A model generated the notes under the pieces. The model ran no database searches and was not told the origin of the DNA. It worked only from the letters and a program-made list of their open reading frames with translations. 64,000 nt of DNA from Rhizobium johnstonii 3841 (GTDB lineage Bacteria; Pseudomonadota; Alphaproteobacteria; Rhizobiales; Rhizobiaceae): assembly GCF_000009265.1 (NCBI RefSeq), contig NC_008380.1:1431501-1495500 (forward strand). Reading direction: 5' to 3'. Both the position numbers and the translations under genes were made by a program. Of the stretch, positions 47,438 to 56,298 are shown one piece after another (within the stretch, counting starts at the first letter, position 1; each line of letters begins with the position of its first letter).

Positions 47438-48397
47438 ATGAGTGACAAACAAGTCCCCATCGGCTCCGGATTTGGAGCCCACACGACGGCCGACGAGGTT
47501 CTGGCCGGTCTCGATCTTTCCGGCAAGCGCGTCATCGTCACCGGCGGCCATTCCGGCCTCGGGCTCGAAACCACGCGCGCTCTGGCGGGCGCCGGCGCTC
47601 AGGTGACGATCGGCGCAAGGAGCATCGAGGCGGCGCGTAGGGCCGTGGCCGGTATCGATGGCGTAGAGATTGACCGGCTCGACCTTTCCGACCTCGAAAG
47701 CGTTCGCGTCTTTGCCGAGCGGTTTGTCGCGTCTGGCCGCAGCATCGACATCCTGATCAACAGCGCCGGCATCATGGCCTGCCCGGAAACGCGTGTCGGC
47801 GACGGATGGGAGGCACAGTTCGCGACCAATCATCTCGGCCATTTCGCCTTGGTCAACCGCCTTTGGCCGGCGATCTCGCCCGGCGCTCGCATCGTTGCGG
47901 TTTCCTCCGGTGGCCATCACAACTCGGCCATACGATGGGAGGATGTGCAGTTCGAGACCGGTTACGACAAATGGCGGGCCTACGGCCAGTCGAAGACCGC
48001 CAACGCACTTTTCGCCGTGCATCTGGACAGGCTCGGGCGCGACACCGACATCCGCGCCTTCTCGCTGCACCCGGGCAAGATCTTTACCCCCTTGCAGCGC
48101 CATCTCGCAAAGGAGGAAATGGTCAGTGCCGGCTGGATCGATGCGGATGGCAACCCGATTGATCCGACATTCAAGACGCCAGCCCAGGGGGCAGCGACGC
48201 AGGTTTGGGCGGCGACCTCGCCGCAACTCGACGGTATGGGAGGCCTCTATTGCGAGGACTGCGATATCGCCATCCGCGCAACGGATGGAGCACCCGGCGG
48301 CGTCAGCGACCATGCAGCCGATCCCGAGGAGGCGGCACGCCTGTGGATCTTGTCGGCAAGGCTGACCGGCATTGACGCTTTCGCGGCGCACGCCTGA
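47438..48397 (+). CDS. Short-chain dehydrogenase/reductase, copy 2 of a paralogous pair
   Basis: 319 residues from ATG 47438. The frame opens at 47357, but SDKQVPIGSGFGAHTTADEV matches the start of copy 1. NAD(P)-binding TGGHSGLG, NSAGI, catalytic YGQSK and GGLYCEDCDIA near the end. Same unusual N- and C-terminal marks as the 16133 gene; the pair and their AraC neighbours look like a duplicated cassette. Substrate unknown. Confidence 0.88.
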   Translation: MSDKQVPIGSGFGAHTTADEVLAGLDLSGKRVIVTGGHSGLGLETTRALAGAGAQVTIGARSIEAARRAVAGIDGVEIDRLDLSDLESVRVFAERFVASGRSIDILINSAGIMACPETRVGDGWEAQFATNHLGHFALVNRLWPAISPGARIVAVSSGGHHNSAIRWEDVQFETGYDKWRAYGQSKTANALFAVHLDRLGRDTDIRAFSLHPGKIFTPLQRHLAKEEMVSAGWIDADGNPIDPTFKTPAQGAATQVWAATSPQLDGMGGLYCEDCDIAIRATDGAPGGVSDHAADPEEAARLWILSARLTGIDAFAAHA

Positions 48398-48700
48398 CGC
48401 CATAGCGCGCGGCAAACCCTCGTCAATGCGCGCTGAAGATGCAGCCGATTGTCTTACCGTCCTCGCGCCTCAGCCGGGCCTTCTCGGGTGAAAGCGCCAT
48501 TGGCGCGCACGCTGGCGAAATCGGCCTGCGACAGCGCGGTCGCCGTGCCGGATTGTATTTGCGCAGATAGCAGTCAAGTCCGGCGACAATCCGTCCTGCG
48601 TCGTTCTCCGGACTTGGCGCGCGACATTTTTCGTGACAGCGGCAGTGTGCAACAATATACGGTCAATCTCATCAGGAATCAGACCGACACGGATCACGAC
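48398..48700. other. Upstream region of the MocR regulator
   Basis: A 303-bp gap. The MocR frame is open through most of it (from 48449), but the sequence there does not look protein-like. It probably holds the promoter and self-regulatory site of the mocR-type gene. No clear palindrome was found. Confidence 0.4.
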
Positions 48701-50104
48701 ATGAAAGACTGGCATCCCGATCTCAGCCGCAGCAGCAGTCCGCGTTATATGGCGATCGCCGATGTGATCGAAATGGATCTGCGCAGCGGGCATCTGGTGG
48801 TTGGGGACCGGCTGCCGCCGCAACGTGAACTCGCCAAGCGGCTGAATGTCGATTTCACGACGGTGGCGAGAGGTTATGTCGAGGCGCAGAAGCGCGGGCT
48901 TGTCGATTCGCATGTCGGTCGAGGCACCTTCGTCACCGGTGGCGCGGACAAGGAGCGCCAGGGATTCGCGCCCGACGCCGCGCCCGATCCCCGCCGCGCC
49001 TCCATCGTCGATTTCTCGATGAACATGCCGCCGGAAACGGACGACCCGGAGCTGATCGCCCGCATGCGCGAGGGCATGTCGGCGGTGACGGCGAACCTCA
49101 TTCCGCTTCTGCGCTACCAGGGCTTCGGCGGCTCCAGCATGGACAAGGAGGCTGCCGCCTCCTGGCTCAGCCGTCGCGGGCTGGTGCCCTCGCAGGAACG
49201 CATCTTCGTCACACCCGGCGCCCATCCGGCCCTGCTGGCGATCTTCGGCCTGCTGGCAAAGCCGGGCGAAACCGTGCTTTCGGAAATCATCACCTATCCC
49301 GGCATGCGCTCGATCGCCGCCCAGCTGCGGCTCAATCTGGCCGGTCTGCCGATGGACGAGGACGGTATCCTGCCGGACGCCTTTGCCGAGGCCTGCGAGA
49401 GATTGAAGCCGAAGGCGCTCTATCTCAATCCGACGCTGCAGAACCCGACGACGCTGACCATTCCGGCCAGGCGCCGCGAGGAGATCTGCGCCGTTGCCCG
49501 CAAATATCACGTGCCGATCGTCGAGGACGATGCCTATGGGTTCATTCCGCAGCACGGCCCGGCGCCGCTCGCCGCAACAGCGCCCGATCTGACCTGGCAT
49601 ATCGGCGGACTGGCGAAATGCATCGGCGCGGGTCTGCGACTTGCCTATGTCGTGGCGCCTGATAGCAAGGCCGTGTGGCCCTTCGTCAGCGCCATGCGCG
49701 CCAACAATGTCATGGCCTCGCCACTGACCGTGGCGCTCGCCACCCGCTGGATCGAGGACGGCACCGCCGATACGATCCTGCGTTTCATCCGTGCCGAGGC
49801 CGCCGCCCGCCAGCAAATGGTCGCCGCCATTCTGCCGGCCGGCAGCTACCGCGCCGATCCGATCAGTTTCAACATCTGGCTGCCGCTCTCCAACGGCTGG
49901 ACCCGCTCCACCTTCGGCAGCCATACCCGCTCTTCCGGCATCGGCGTCGTGGCAAGCGATGCCTTCACGGTCGAGGGCACGGCACCCGAGGCCGTGCGTG
50001 TCTGCCTTGGCGGACCGATCACCCGGGAGAAACTGCAGGGCGCACTGGAATTCATGGCCCATGCGCTGGAAGGCCCGCCGGAAATGGCGGCGTCGTTCTT
50101 CTGA
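48701..50104 (+). CDS. MocR-type regulator: GntR HTH fused to an aminotransferase-like domain
   Basis: 467 residues from ATG 48701. N-terminal GntR winged helix: DVIEMDLRSGHLVVGDRLPP and QRELAKRLNVDFTTVARGYV (about residues 20-60), then GLVDSHVGRGTFV. The rest is a fold-type I PLP domain: N in YLNPTLQNPTT, D277 in VEDDAYGF and the PLP lysine K306 in HIGGLAKCIGAGLRLAYV. MocR proteins use PLP and an amino compound as the signal, often controlling a neighbouring transport or PLP-related gene; the target here is not obvious. Stands alone. Confidence 0.9.
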   Translation: MKDWHPDLSRSSSPRYMAIADVIEMDLRSGHLVVGDRLPPQRELAKRLNVDFTTVARGYVEAQKRGLVDSHVGRGTFVTGGADKERQGFAPDAAPDPRRASIVDFSMNMPPETDDPELIARMREGMSAVTANLIPLLRYQGFGGSSMDKEAAASWLSRRGLVPSQERIFVTPGAHPALLAIFGLLAKPGETVLSEIITYPGMRSIAAQLRLNLAGLPMDEDGILPDAFAEACERLKPKALYLNPTLQNPTTLTIPARRREEICAVARKYHVPIVEDDAYGFIPQHGPAPLAATAPDLTWHIGGLAKCIGAGLRLAYVVAPDSKAVWPFVSAMRANNVMASPLTVALATRWIEDGTADTILRFIRAEAAARQQMVAAILPAGSYRADPISFNIWLPLSNGWTRSTFGSHTRSSGIGVVASDAFTVEGTAPEAVRVCLGGPITREKLQGALEFMAHALEGPPEMAASFF

Positions 50105-50439
50105 CGCGGAACCCAGCTCCGGGCTGGTCAGGCACGGACGAAAGCCGGAGGCGGTCGAGATCAGCTCGGTCGCGCCCAGATCTATCCCGGCATGGGCGAA
50201 GCGTAACCGTCACGTTCACCACCACGTTCACGTCTGATTCGCTCAGGCTGCCAGGCCTGGCTGCGGCCCCAAATGCTGCTTGATAAATCTGCAGTCAGCT
50301 TGCTGCCGGCATGCGCTGGGGAGCTCTGCGGCATTCTGGCAAATTGACTGGTAATTTCCCTATAATGTAATTATATTGAATGCAGTCATTGTAGATATTG
50401 ATTGTATCAGTGTTTGCGGAGCAAGAAAGCGAGATTGTC
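50105..50439. other. Intergenic region upstream of DUF983
   Basis: 335 bp with no convincing gene. The last 110 bases (50330-50430) are AT-rich (for example ccctataatgtaattatatt), a likely promoter zone for the DUF983 gene. Short shadow frames only. Confidence 0.45.
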
Positions 50440-50808
50440 ATGGACACGGAATATCCCCCACTTCCTCCGATGCAGACCGGCATCAAGGGACGCTGCCCGC
50501 GCTGCGGCCAGGGCCATATGTTCAAGGGCTTCCTGACGTTACGGCCGGAATGCGAGGTCTGCGGTCTCGATTATTCCTTCGCCGATCCGGCCGACGGTCC
50601 GGCCTTCTTCGTCATCTGCTTCGCCTGCATCCCAAGCGTGCTGCTCGGCGTCTGGCTGGAGGTGGCCTTTTCGGCGCCGATCTGGGTGCAGCTTCTGGTC
50701 ACCGGCCCCTTCATGCTCGCCACCTGCATTCCGCCGCTGCGGCCGCTGAAGGGCTGGCTGGTGGCCAGCCAGTATTTCTACAAGGCGGAAGAGGGTAAGC
50801 TTGCCTGA
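50440..50808 (+). CDS. DUF983 family membrane protein
   Basis: 122 residues from ATG 50440. N-terminal zinc-ribbon-like cysteines: GRCPRCGQGHMFKGF and ECEVCGLDYSF (two CxxC pairs), then two transmembrane helices (FFVICFACIPSVLLGVWLEV and FMLATCIPPLRPLKG). This is the DUF983 architecture; function unknown. The 3' end overlaps the convergent LysR gene by 31 bases. Confidence 0.88.
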   Translation: MDTEYPPLPPMQTGIKGRCPRCGQGHMFKGFLTLRPECEVCGLDYSFADPADGPAFFVICFACIPSVLLGVWLEVAFSAPIWVQLLVTGPFMLATCIPPLRPLKGWLVASQYFYKAEEGKLA

Positions 50809-51704
50809 GACCTGTTCAGCGTCGCGCGCAGGCGCGGCGTCGCGAAATCGAGCAGCGCCCGCAGTTTCAGGGGCACCAGTCCCTGCGCGGGATAGACGAG
50901 ATGCACCGGGGCCGGCGGCGGTTCGAAATCTTGGAGCAGCGGCACCAGCAACCCGGCCATCTCGGCGCGTGCGGCCTGGTAGGAGAGCACGCGGGTGATG
51001 CCGAGGCCGGCGACAGCCGCATCGACCGCGGCCTCGGCGGTGTTGACGGCAAGCCGCGAGCGGATCGGCACCGCCAGATCATGTTTCCCCTCGGTGAATG
51101 TCCAGCTCAGCATCGAGGCCATGCCCTCGAAGGTGACGCAGTCATGCCCGGCAAGATCGCCTGGATGCGGGGGTAGGGTGTGCCGCGTCAGATAATCCGG
51201 GCTGGCATAGACGGTGCGGCGGATCGCGCCGAGCCTTGTGGCGATCAGGTTGCTGTCCGGCAGGTTGCCGATCCTCAGCGCCACGTCGATGTGATCCTCG
51301 ACGAGGTTCGACAGCCGGTCGCCAAGCATCAGCCGCAGATTGATATCGGGATAGGCTTTCAGGAAATCCACCACGACAGGCAAGACATGCAGCCGACCGA
51401 AGACGATCGGCGCGGTCATCGTCAGTTCACCCTTCGGGGCGCTGTATTCGCCGGCCGCCGTCCGCTCCGCCTCTTCCACCCGATCGAGAATTTCCCGTGC
51501 CGCCTCGACATAGGAGCGGCCGGCCTCAGTCAGCGTGATCTTCCGGTTGCTCCGTTGCAGAAGCTGGGCGTTGAGATGTGCTTCCAGTTCTGAAACCTTG
51601 CGGCTGACGGTTGCGAGCGGCGATCGCAGATGCCGTGAGGCGGCCGACAGGCTGCCCTGTTCGACGACGGCAAGAAGCACAGTCATGGCGTCGAGGCGGT
51701 CCAT
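50778..51704 (-). CDS. LysR family transcriptional regulator
   Basis: 308 residues. N-terminal HTH: DAMTVLLAVVEQGSLSAASR followed by HLRSPLATVSRKVSELEAHL and LQRSNRKITLTEAGRSY (residues about 4-60). Effector-domain features APKGELTMTAPIVFGRLHVL. Divergent from the GST gene; a 9-bp inverted repeat with its arms 33 bases apart lies between them. It probably controls GST and perhaps the following PNPOx gene. Overlaps DUF983 at the 3' end. Confidence 0.92.
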   Translation of the reverse strand: MDRLDAMTVLLAVVEQGSLSAASRHLRSPLATVSRKVSELEAHLNAQLLQRSNRKITLTEAGRSYVEAAREILDRVEEAERTAAGEYSAPKGELTMTAPIVFGRLHVLPVVVDFLKAYPDINLRLMLGDRLSNLVEDHIDVALRIGNLPDSNLIATRLGAIRRTVYASPDYLTRHTLPPHPGDLAGHDCVTFEGMASMLSWTFTEGKHDLAVPIRSRLAVNTAEAAVDAAVAGLGITRVLSYQAARAEMAGLLVPLLQDFEPPPAPVHLVYPAQGLVPLKLRALLDFATPRLRATLNRSQASLPSSAL

Positions 51705-51729
51705 TCTATCCTTCCATGAATTGGTAACA

Positions 51730-51771
51730 TGCCTTCCAGATTAGCATTCTACTGCAGTCAGATGGAAGGCA
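51730..51771. promoter_or_regulatory. Interrupted dyad, LysR-type binding-site candidate
   Basis: Perfect 9-base arms tgccttcca (51730-51738) and tggaaggca (51763-51771) in the 143-bp gap between the divergent lysR (start 51704) and GST (start 51848) genes. Wide spacing is unlike the usual T-N11-A box, but the location is right. Confidence 0.5.
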
Positions 51772-51847
51772 GTAAATTACGCAGCAGATGGTTCGAAGCG
51801 GCCATCGCCAACCGCGTCCCGTCGATCGGAAGACCAGAGGAACCATC

Positions 51848-52459
51848 ATGAAACTCTACCATCACCCGCTTTCCGGCCATGCCCACCGGGCTCACCTGTT
51901 CCTGTCGCTGCTTGGCGTACCCTATGAACTGGTCGAGGTCGACCTGGCGGCTGGCGCTCACAAGGCGCCGGACTTTCTGAAGCTCAATCCCTTTGGCCAG
52001 GTGCCGGTGCTCGACGACAATGGCACGGTCATTGCCGATTCCTCCGCCATCCTCGTCTATCTCGCGCGCAAATACGGCCGCACCGACTGGCTGCCGGAAG
52101 AGGCGGTGGCCGCGGCGCGGATACAGAAATGGCTCTCGGTTGCATCAGGCGAGATCGCCTATGGGCCATGCGCTGCGCGCCTGGTCACCGTCTTCGGCGC
52201 CGATTTCCGTGCCGACGAGGTGATTGCCCGAGCGCATCGCATTCTCGCGCTGATCGAGGCCGAACTCCAAGGCCGCAGCTTCCTGCTCGGCGACAATCCT
52301 GTGATCGCCGACGTGGCGCTCTACAGCTACATCGCCAATGCGCCGGAAGGCAATGTCGATATCTCGGCCTATCCAAGCGTTCGTGCCTGGCTTGCGAGCA
52401 TCGAGGCGCTGCCGGGTTTCGTCGGTTTTCGCAAGACCAAGATCGGCCTTGCCGCGTGA
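51848..52459 (+). CDS. Glutathione S-transferase
   Basis: 203 residues from ATG 51848 after gaggaa. Thioredoxin-fold N-terminal domain: [40 protein letters not shown] (the cis-Pro loop VPVLDD and the ADSSAI glutathione site), then a helical C-terminal domain ([20 protein letters not shown] with the N-capping box of GSTs). Conjugates glutathione to electrophiles or acts as peroxidase. Divergent from a LysR gene and followed by a PNPOx protein, which suggests detoxification. Confidence 0.93.
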   Translation: MKLYHHPLSGHAHRAHLFLSLLGVPYELVEVDLAAGAHKAPDFLKLNPFGQVPVLDDNGTVIADSSAILVYLARKYGRTDWLPEEAVAAARIQKWLSVASGEIAYGPCAARLVTVFGADFRADEVIARAHRILALIEAELQGRSFLLGDNPVIADVALYSYIANAPEGNVDISAYPSVRAWLASIEALPGFVGFRKTKIGLAA

Positions 52460-52466
52460 CAAGTCG

Positions 52467-52489
52467 CCGGGGCAGGGACGCTGCCCCGG
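52467..52489. other. Hairpin between GST and PNPOx genes
   Basis: 9-bp stem ccggggcag/ctgccccgg, loop ggacg, eight bases after the GST stop. No T-run; may attenuate transcription between the two genes of the likely operon. Confidence 0.6.
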
Positions 52490-52520
52490 TTCCCAAAATG
52501 CTGCCTTGAAGGAGGCCGTG

Positions 52521-53453
52521 ATGCTGGAACAGACAAGACAGGACGCCACATCGCCCTGGCATGCGGGCGAACTCGCCATGCAGCGCAGTGTCGGTGTCGC
52601 CGAACGCATGGACGGGCCGGGCCGGAATTTCGTCCGCAAGGCCATGCCGGAGCAGCATCGCGCCTTCTTTCCGATGCTGCCTTTCGTCGTGCTCGGCGCG
52701 GTCGATGCCAAGGGCGATGTCTGGGCAACGGTGCGGGCCGAGCGCCCCGGTTTCATGGTCTCACCGGAGCCGGAGATTCTCGAGGTCCGCCTGCCGCGCG
52801 ACGCGGCCGATCCTGCCGATGCCGGCATGGAGGATGGCGACGCAATCGGAATGCTCGGCATCCAGCTCGAGACGCGGCGGCGCAACCGGCTGAACGGCGT
52901 GATCCGCAGGACGGATCCTGGAGCTTTCCAGGTGCACGTCGGCCAGAGCTTCGGCAATTGCCCGCAATATATCCAGCTTCGCTCTTCCGCCTTCGTCCGC
53001 GATCCCGATGTGCCCACAGCGATGCCGCCGCTTCACTCTGGCCAACTCGACGATCGGGCGCTAGGGATGATTGAGGGTGCGGATACCTTCTTTGTCGCCT
53101 CCTATGTCGACCGGGAGAATGACGAGCGGCAGGTGGACGTGTCCCATCGCGGCGGCAATGCCGGCTTCGTGCGTGTCGGCGCCGACGGCGTGCTGACCGT
53201 TCCAGACTTTCCCGGCAATCGGTTTTTCAACACGCTGGGCAATTTCCTCGTCAATCCGAAGGCGGGGCTGGTCTTCATCGATTTCGAAACCGGCGACGTG
53301 TTGCAGATGACGGGCAGGGTCGAGGTGCTGCTGGATTCGCCCGAGGTCGCCAGCTTTCAACGGGCGGAACGGCTGTGGCGTTTCACGCCGGAAGAGATCG
53401 TGCTTCGCCCGGATGCCCTGCCGCTGCGGTGGAGCCTGCCTCCCGGCCTTTGA
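52521..53453 (+). CDS. Pyridoxamine 5'-phosphate oxidase-related (PNPOx-like) protein
   Basis: 310 residues; ATG 52521 follows aaggagg. The N-terminal part (residues about 10-60) ends in MPEQHRAFFPMLPFVVLGAV, and then a split-barrel flavin-binding fold follows: DVWATVRAERPGFMVSPEPE, LNGVIRRTDPGAFQVHVGQS and GNCPQYIQLR, a pattern typical of this oxidase-like family. It probably reduces or binds a flavin-linked substrate. It follows GST by 61 bases on the same strand, under LysR control by inference. Confidence 0.82.
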   Translation: MLEQTRQDATSPWHAGELAMQRSVGVAERMDGPGRNFVRKAMPEQHRAFFPMLPFVVLGAVDAKGDVWATVRAERPGFMVSPEPEILEVRLPRDAADPADAGMEDGDAIGMLGIQLETRRRNRLNGVIRRTDPGAFQVHVGQSFGNCPQYIQLRSSAFVRDPDVPTAMPPLHSGQLDDRALGMIEGADTFFVASYVDRENDERQVDVSHRGGNAGFVRVGADGVLTVPDFPGNRFFNTLGNFLVNPKAGLVFIDFETGDVLQMTGRVEVLLDSPEVASFQRAERLWRFTPEEIVLRPDALPLRWSLPPGL

Positions 53454-53480
53454 GAAATGTCGCCTCGAAGCGGCTTGCCA

Positions 53481-53506
53481 ATCATTGTACCGAACGGTAC
53501 AATGAT
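53481..53506. promoter_or_regulatory. 26-bp perfect palindrome, TetR operator candidate
   Basis: Arms atcattgtaccg and cggtacaatgat with a two-base spacer. It lies 33 bases before the DUF1348 gene (53539), whose operon also encodes a TetR protein. A further cgttcagtaca segment follows. Typical of a TetR autorepression site. Confidence 0.85.
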
Positions 53507-53538
53507 AACCGTTCAGTACAGGAGCGCCCGGAGAACCT

Positions 53539-54000
53539 ATGTCCAGCCTCGTCCCGCCTTTTACCCTTGAGACCGCCACCCAGAAAGTCCGTCTTGCCGA
53601 GGACGGCTGGAACAGCCGTAATCCCGAGCGCGTCTCGCTCGTTTATACGCCGGACAGCCGCTGGCGGAACCGTGCCGAATTCATCACCGGCCGCGCCGAG
53701 ATCGTCGCCTTCCTCACCCGCAAATGGGCAAAGGAACTGGATTACCGGTTGATCAAGGAGATCTGGGCCTTCACCGATCATCGCATCGCCGTGCGCTTCG
53801 CCTATGAATGGCACGATGACAGCGGCAACTGGTTCCGCTCCTATGGCAACGAGAACTGGGAATTCGACGCCGCCGGTTTGATGCAGCGCCGCTTCGCCTG
53901 CATCAACGACCTGCCGATCCGCGAATCGGAACGCAAGTACCATTGGCCGCTCGGCCGGCGGCCGGACGAGCATCCCGGTCTGACCGAGCTCGGCCTCTGA
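53539..54000 (+). CDS. DUF1348 (NTF2-like fold) protein
   Basis: 153 residues. Signature [40 protein letters not shown] and [20 protein letters not shown] at the start, then [20 protein letters not shown]. The NTF2-like cone fold is common in small-molecule enzymes and binding proteins; function unknown. First gene of a two-gene unit with a TetR regulator, behind a strong palindrome; probably induced by a compound that releases TetR. Confidence 0.85.
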   Translation: MSSLVPPFTLETATQKVRLAEDGWNSRNPERVSLVYTPDSRWRNRAEFITGRAEIVAFLTRKWAKELDYRLIKEIWAFTDHRIAVRFAYEWHDDSGNWFRSYGNENWEFDAAGLMQRRFACINDLPIRESERKYHWPLGRRPDEHPGLTELGL

Positions 54001-54020
54001 TCAAGCCAAGGAAGCCGCGG

Positions 54021-54581
54021 GTGAAGACCGTCTACGAACGCGCCGACATCGTACCGTTGCTCGCCGAAATCTTCCGCGAGCTCGGTTATGAGGGCACGTC
54101 GCTCAGCCGCATCACCGAACGCACCGGCATCGGCAAGGGCAGCCTTTACCATTTTTTCCCCGGCGGCAAGCAGGAGATGGCGGGCGCCGTGCTCGCCGAT
54201 GTCGATGGCTGGTTCGAACATGCGATCTATCAGCCGCTGAGAAAGGACGACGCCAGTGAGGCGATCGCGGCAATGTGGACGAATGTGAACGATTACTTCC
54301 GCTCCGGCCGCCGCATCTGCCTCGTCGGCGCCTTCGCGCTTGACGAGACCCGCGAGCGGTTTTCGGCAGAGATCGGCGATTATTTTATCCGCTGGATCGA
54401 CGCCTTGCGGTCAGCGCTGATGCGGGCAGGCTGCTCTGAGGGGGAGGCGCAAACGCTCGCCGAGGAGGGCGTCGCGGGTATTCAGGGCGCGCTGGTGCTA
54501 TCGCGTGCGCTGGACGACAGGATGGTTTTCACCCGGTCCTTGGACACGCTGGCGAAACGGTTTGATTCTGTGATGCGATGA
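54021..54581 (+). CDS. TetR family transcriptional regulator
   Basis: 186 residues from GTG 54021 with aaggaag upstream, 20 bases after the DUF1348 stop. HTH: LAEIFRELGYEGTSLSRITE followed by RTGIGKGSLYHFFPGGKQEM (residues about 14-48). C-terminal ligand domain with RRICLVGAFALDETRERFSA. Likely binds the perfect palindrome before DUF1348 and represses its own operon. Confidence 0.92.
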   Translation: MKTVYERADIVPLLAEIFRELGYEGTSLSRITERTGIGKGSLYHFFPGGKQEMAGAVLADVDGWFEHAIYQPLRKDDASEAIAAMWTNVNDYFRSGRRICLVGAFALDETRERFSAEIGDYFIRWIDALRSALMRAGCSEGEAQTLAEEGVAGIQGALVLSRALDDRMVFTRSLDTLAKRFDSVMR

Positions 54582-54630
54582 GGGGCGGTCAAACCGCTGG
54601 GACGTTTATTGTACCTATGAAAAAATTCAC

Positions 54631-54652
54631 CCGGCCACGAGTGACTGGCCGG
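54631..54652. terminator. Hairpin after the tetR gene
   Basis: 7-bp stem ccggcca/tggccgg with an eight-base loop, 50 bases after the tetR stop. No T-run on the plus strand; on the minus strand it is followed by tgaattttttcat, so it could end a minus-strand transcript (the small gene at 54712-54843). Confidence 0.55.
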
Positions 54653-54711
54653 GGCATTGATCGGGCGCTGCACGGCGCTCGAGCTTACATCGGTAGCGTT
54701 TTGCGTCTATT

Positions 54712-54843
54712 TCAGCGTTGTTGTTGAGGCTGCTGGGCCGGGCGCGTATTTTCCCGTTCAGGGCGAACCTGGCGCCATTCGTTTTCCATCTGATCGACGA
54801 CATGCTGGGGAATGGTGGTTTGGCTATTGGCGGGCGTCTGCAT
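54712..54843 (-). CDS. Small hydrophilic Gln-rich protein (43 aa)
   Basis: ATG 54843 follows agaggag. Sequence MQTPANSQTTIPQHVVDQME, then NEWRQVRPERENTRPAQQ and a Gln end (PQQQR). Highly polar and probably disordered. No family recognised. The good ribosome site and the T-rich hairpin downstream on the same strand support a real short gene. Confidence 0.5.
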   Translation of the reverse strand: MQTPANSQTTIPQHVVDQMENEWRQVRPERENTRPAQQPQQQR

Positions 54844-54937
54844 CGGAAGTCTCCTCTGTTCGTGGTAAGGCTTCGGGGCAAGAAGATGCATTGCATAAGA
54901 CAAAAGGCGTGTAAATCAGTGGCTTAAACACTTTAAA

Positions 54938-54958
54938 CGATTAAATGGAATTTAATCG
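54938..54958. promoter_or_regulatory. AT-rich palindrome upstream of the GH19-like gene
   Basis: Perfect 9-bp arms cgattaaat/atttaatcg with a gga spacer, 39-75 bases before the GH19-like start, in an AT-rich gap between the divergent small gene and that gene. Operator-like; the binding regulator is unknown. Confidence 0.5.
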
Positions 54959-55012
54959 ATTAAGACGGTTTTAACCATGATATTTCGAGGGAAGCGCGGA
55001 ATGGTTGTCCAC

Positions 55013-55705
55013 ATGGACCGGGCATTCTTTTTCGATACGGTACGGCGCCGACTCTTCAAGGGAAACCTGACTCAGCCTCAGGTAGTGGGCATGACGGCGA
55101 TTCTCGACGCCTGGGAAGAACGGTTTGCCGATGCCGACCGGCGGTGGCTCGCCTATATCCTCGCAACCGCTTATCACGAGACTGCCTATACGATGCAGCC
55201 GGTGCGTGAGACGCTGGCGGAAAGCGATGCGCGCGCGGTCGAGATCCTTGAGACGGCCTTTGCCGCAGGCCGGCTCTCCTGGGTGAAGACGCCCTACTGG
55301 CGGCCGGACGAGGATGGTCGCAGCTGGCTCGGACGCGGCCTGGTGCAGCTCACCCACAAGCGGAACTACGAGGCGATGAGTGTGCTGACGGGGATCGACC
55401 TTGTTGCCGATCCCGACCGGGCGATGGAGATGGATGCGGCGGTGACGATCCTGATCGAAGGCATGCTGCAGGGCAGCTTTACCGGCCACAAGCTCGCCGA
55501 TCACCTGAACGCGACGACCGCGGACTGGGTGAATGCGCGCCGCACCGTCAATGGCACCGACCGGGCGGAAAAGCTCGCCGCCTATGCCATGATCTTCGAT
55601 GCGGCGATACGTCCCGATGCGGCCCATGGCATGCTCGCGCGGTTGAAGGCCTGGGGCGCGCATGTTATCGCCCGGCTGACAGCTGGAGTGCGGCGCGTCC
55701 GATAG
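55013..55705 (+). CDS. Glycoside hydrolase family 19 / endolysin-like protein
   Basis: 230 residues from ATG 55013 (ATG 54977 or 55001 also possible). Lysozyme-like fold: AYILATAYHETAYTMQPVRE contains the likely catalytic glutamate, and GRGLVQLTHKRNYEAMSVLT the substrate-binding loop of chitinase-19/endolysin proteins. No signal peptide. Such genes are common in phages and as isolated chromosomal genes in rhizobia; no other phage genes are nearby. It would cut peptidoglycan or chitin-like glycans if secreted; likely cell-wall enzyme or phage remnant. Confidence 0.8.
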   Translation: MDRAFFFDTVRRRLFKGNLTQPQVVGMTAILDAWEERFADADRRWLAYILATAYHETAYTMQPVRETLAESDARAVEILETAFAAGRLSWVKTPYWRPDEDGRSWLGRGLVQLTHKRNYEAMSVLTGIDLVADPDRAMEMDAAVTILIEGMLQGSFTGHKLADHLNATTADWVNARRTVNGTDRAEKLAAYAMIFDAAIRPDAAHGMLARLKAWGAHVIARLTAGVRRVR

Positions 55706-55755
55706 GATGCGCCAAGGTCGCTCCATCATTTTATACATCTGACAGGAGCTTCCGC

Positions 55756-56061
55756 GTGATCCGTCATATCGTCTTCTTCACCGTGCAGGAGGAACATCTG
55801 CAGGAGGTGAGGGCCGGGCTTTCGATTTTGACCGGCATTCCGCATGCGCGGCTGCTGGAAATCGGCACCAATGTGAAGACCGATCAGTTGGGCACCGAGA
55901 TCGATCTCGTAGTCTATGGCGAATTCGACGACGAAGCGGCCCTTGCCGCTTACAAGGCGCATCCCGATTATCAGCTCTCGATCGATCGCGTGCGGCCGCT
56001 CCGGGAAAAGCGCATCGCCGCCGACTACGACAACCGCATGGCGGTGACGCAGCCGCTCTGA
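55756..56061 (+). CDS. Dabb (stress-responsive A/B barrel) family protein
   Basis: 101 residues from GTG 55756, with aggag upstream. MIRHIVFFTVQEEHLQEVRA at the start and DLVVYGEFDDEAALAAYKAH, DYQLSIDRVRPLREKRIAAD later are typical of the dimeric alpha/beta barrel Dabb domain. Small cytoplasmic protein of unclear role, related to stress-induced proteins and some cyclases. Confidence 0.9.
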   Translation: MIRHIVFFTVQEEHLQEVRAGLSILTGIPHARLLEIGTNVKTDQLGTEIDLVVYGEFDDEAALAAYKAHPDYQLSIDRVRPLREKRIAADYDNRMAVTQPL

Positions 56062-56298
56062 ATTGCGAAAGCGTTCGGCCACGCTGTATTCCATTGAAAT
56101 CTCAAATGGATGAATGATTGTCCGGATTCGGATCGCTGCGAAGCTGACTCAACTTCCGAACCACCGGACTCAACTTTCGAAAAAGCGGCGGCAAGCGATT
56201 CTAAAGATTCGTCAAAACCGGCTGCGGGTTCATGGTCAGGTTGCCCCGGCGGCTGCGGCGTGGACGGAAAGCCGCTCTCGCCCATGCGTGGATGATAA

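Noticed and set aside
55013..55705. Prophage
   Set aside because: Only one endolysin-like gene; no integrase, capsid, tail or att repeats nearby.
56110..56295. 61-codon Ser/Gly/Cys-containing frame between the Dabb and MFS genes
   Set aside because: No ribosome site, low-complexity Ser/Pro sequence, and an equally long frame opposite; not supported as a gene.
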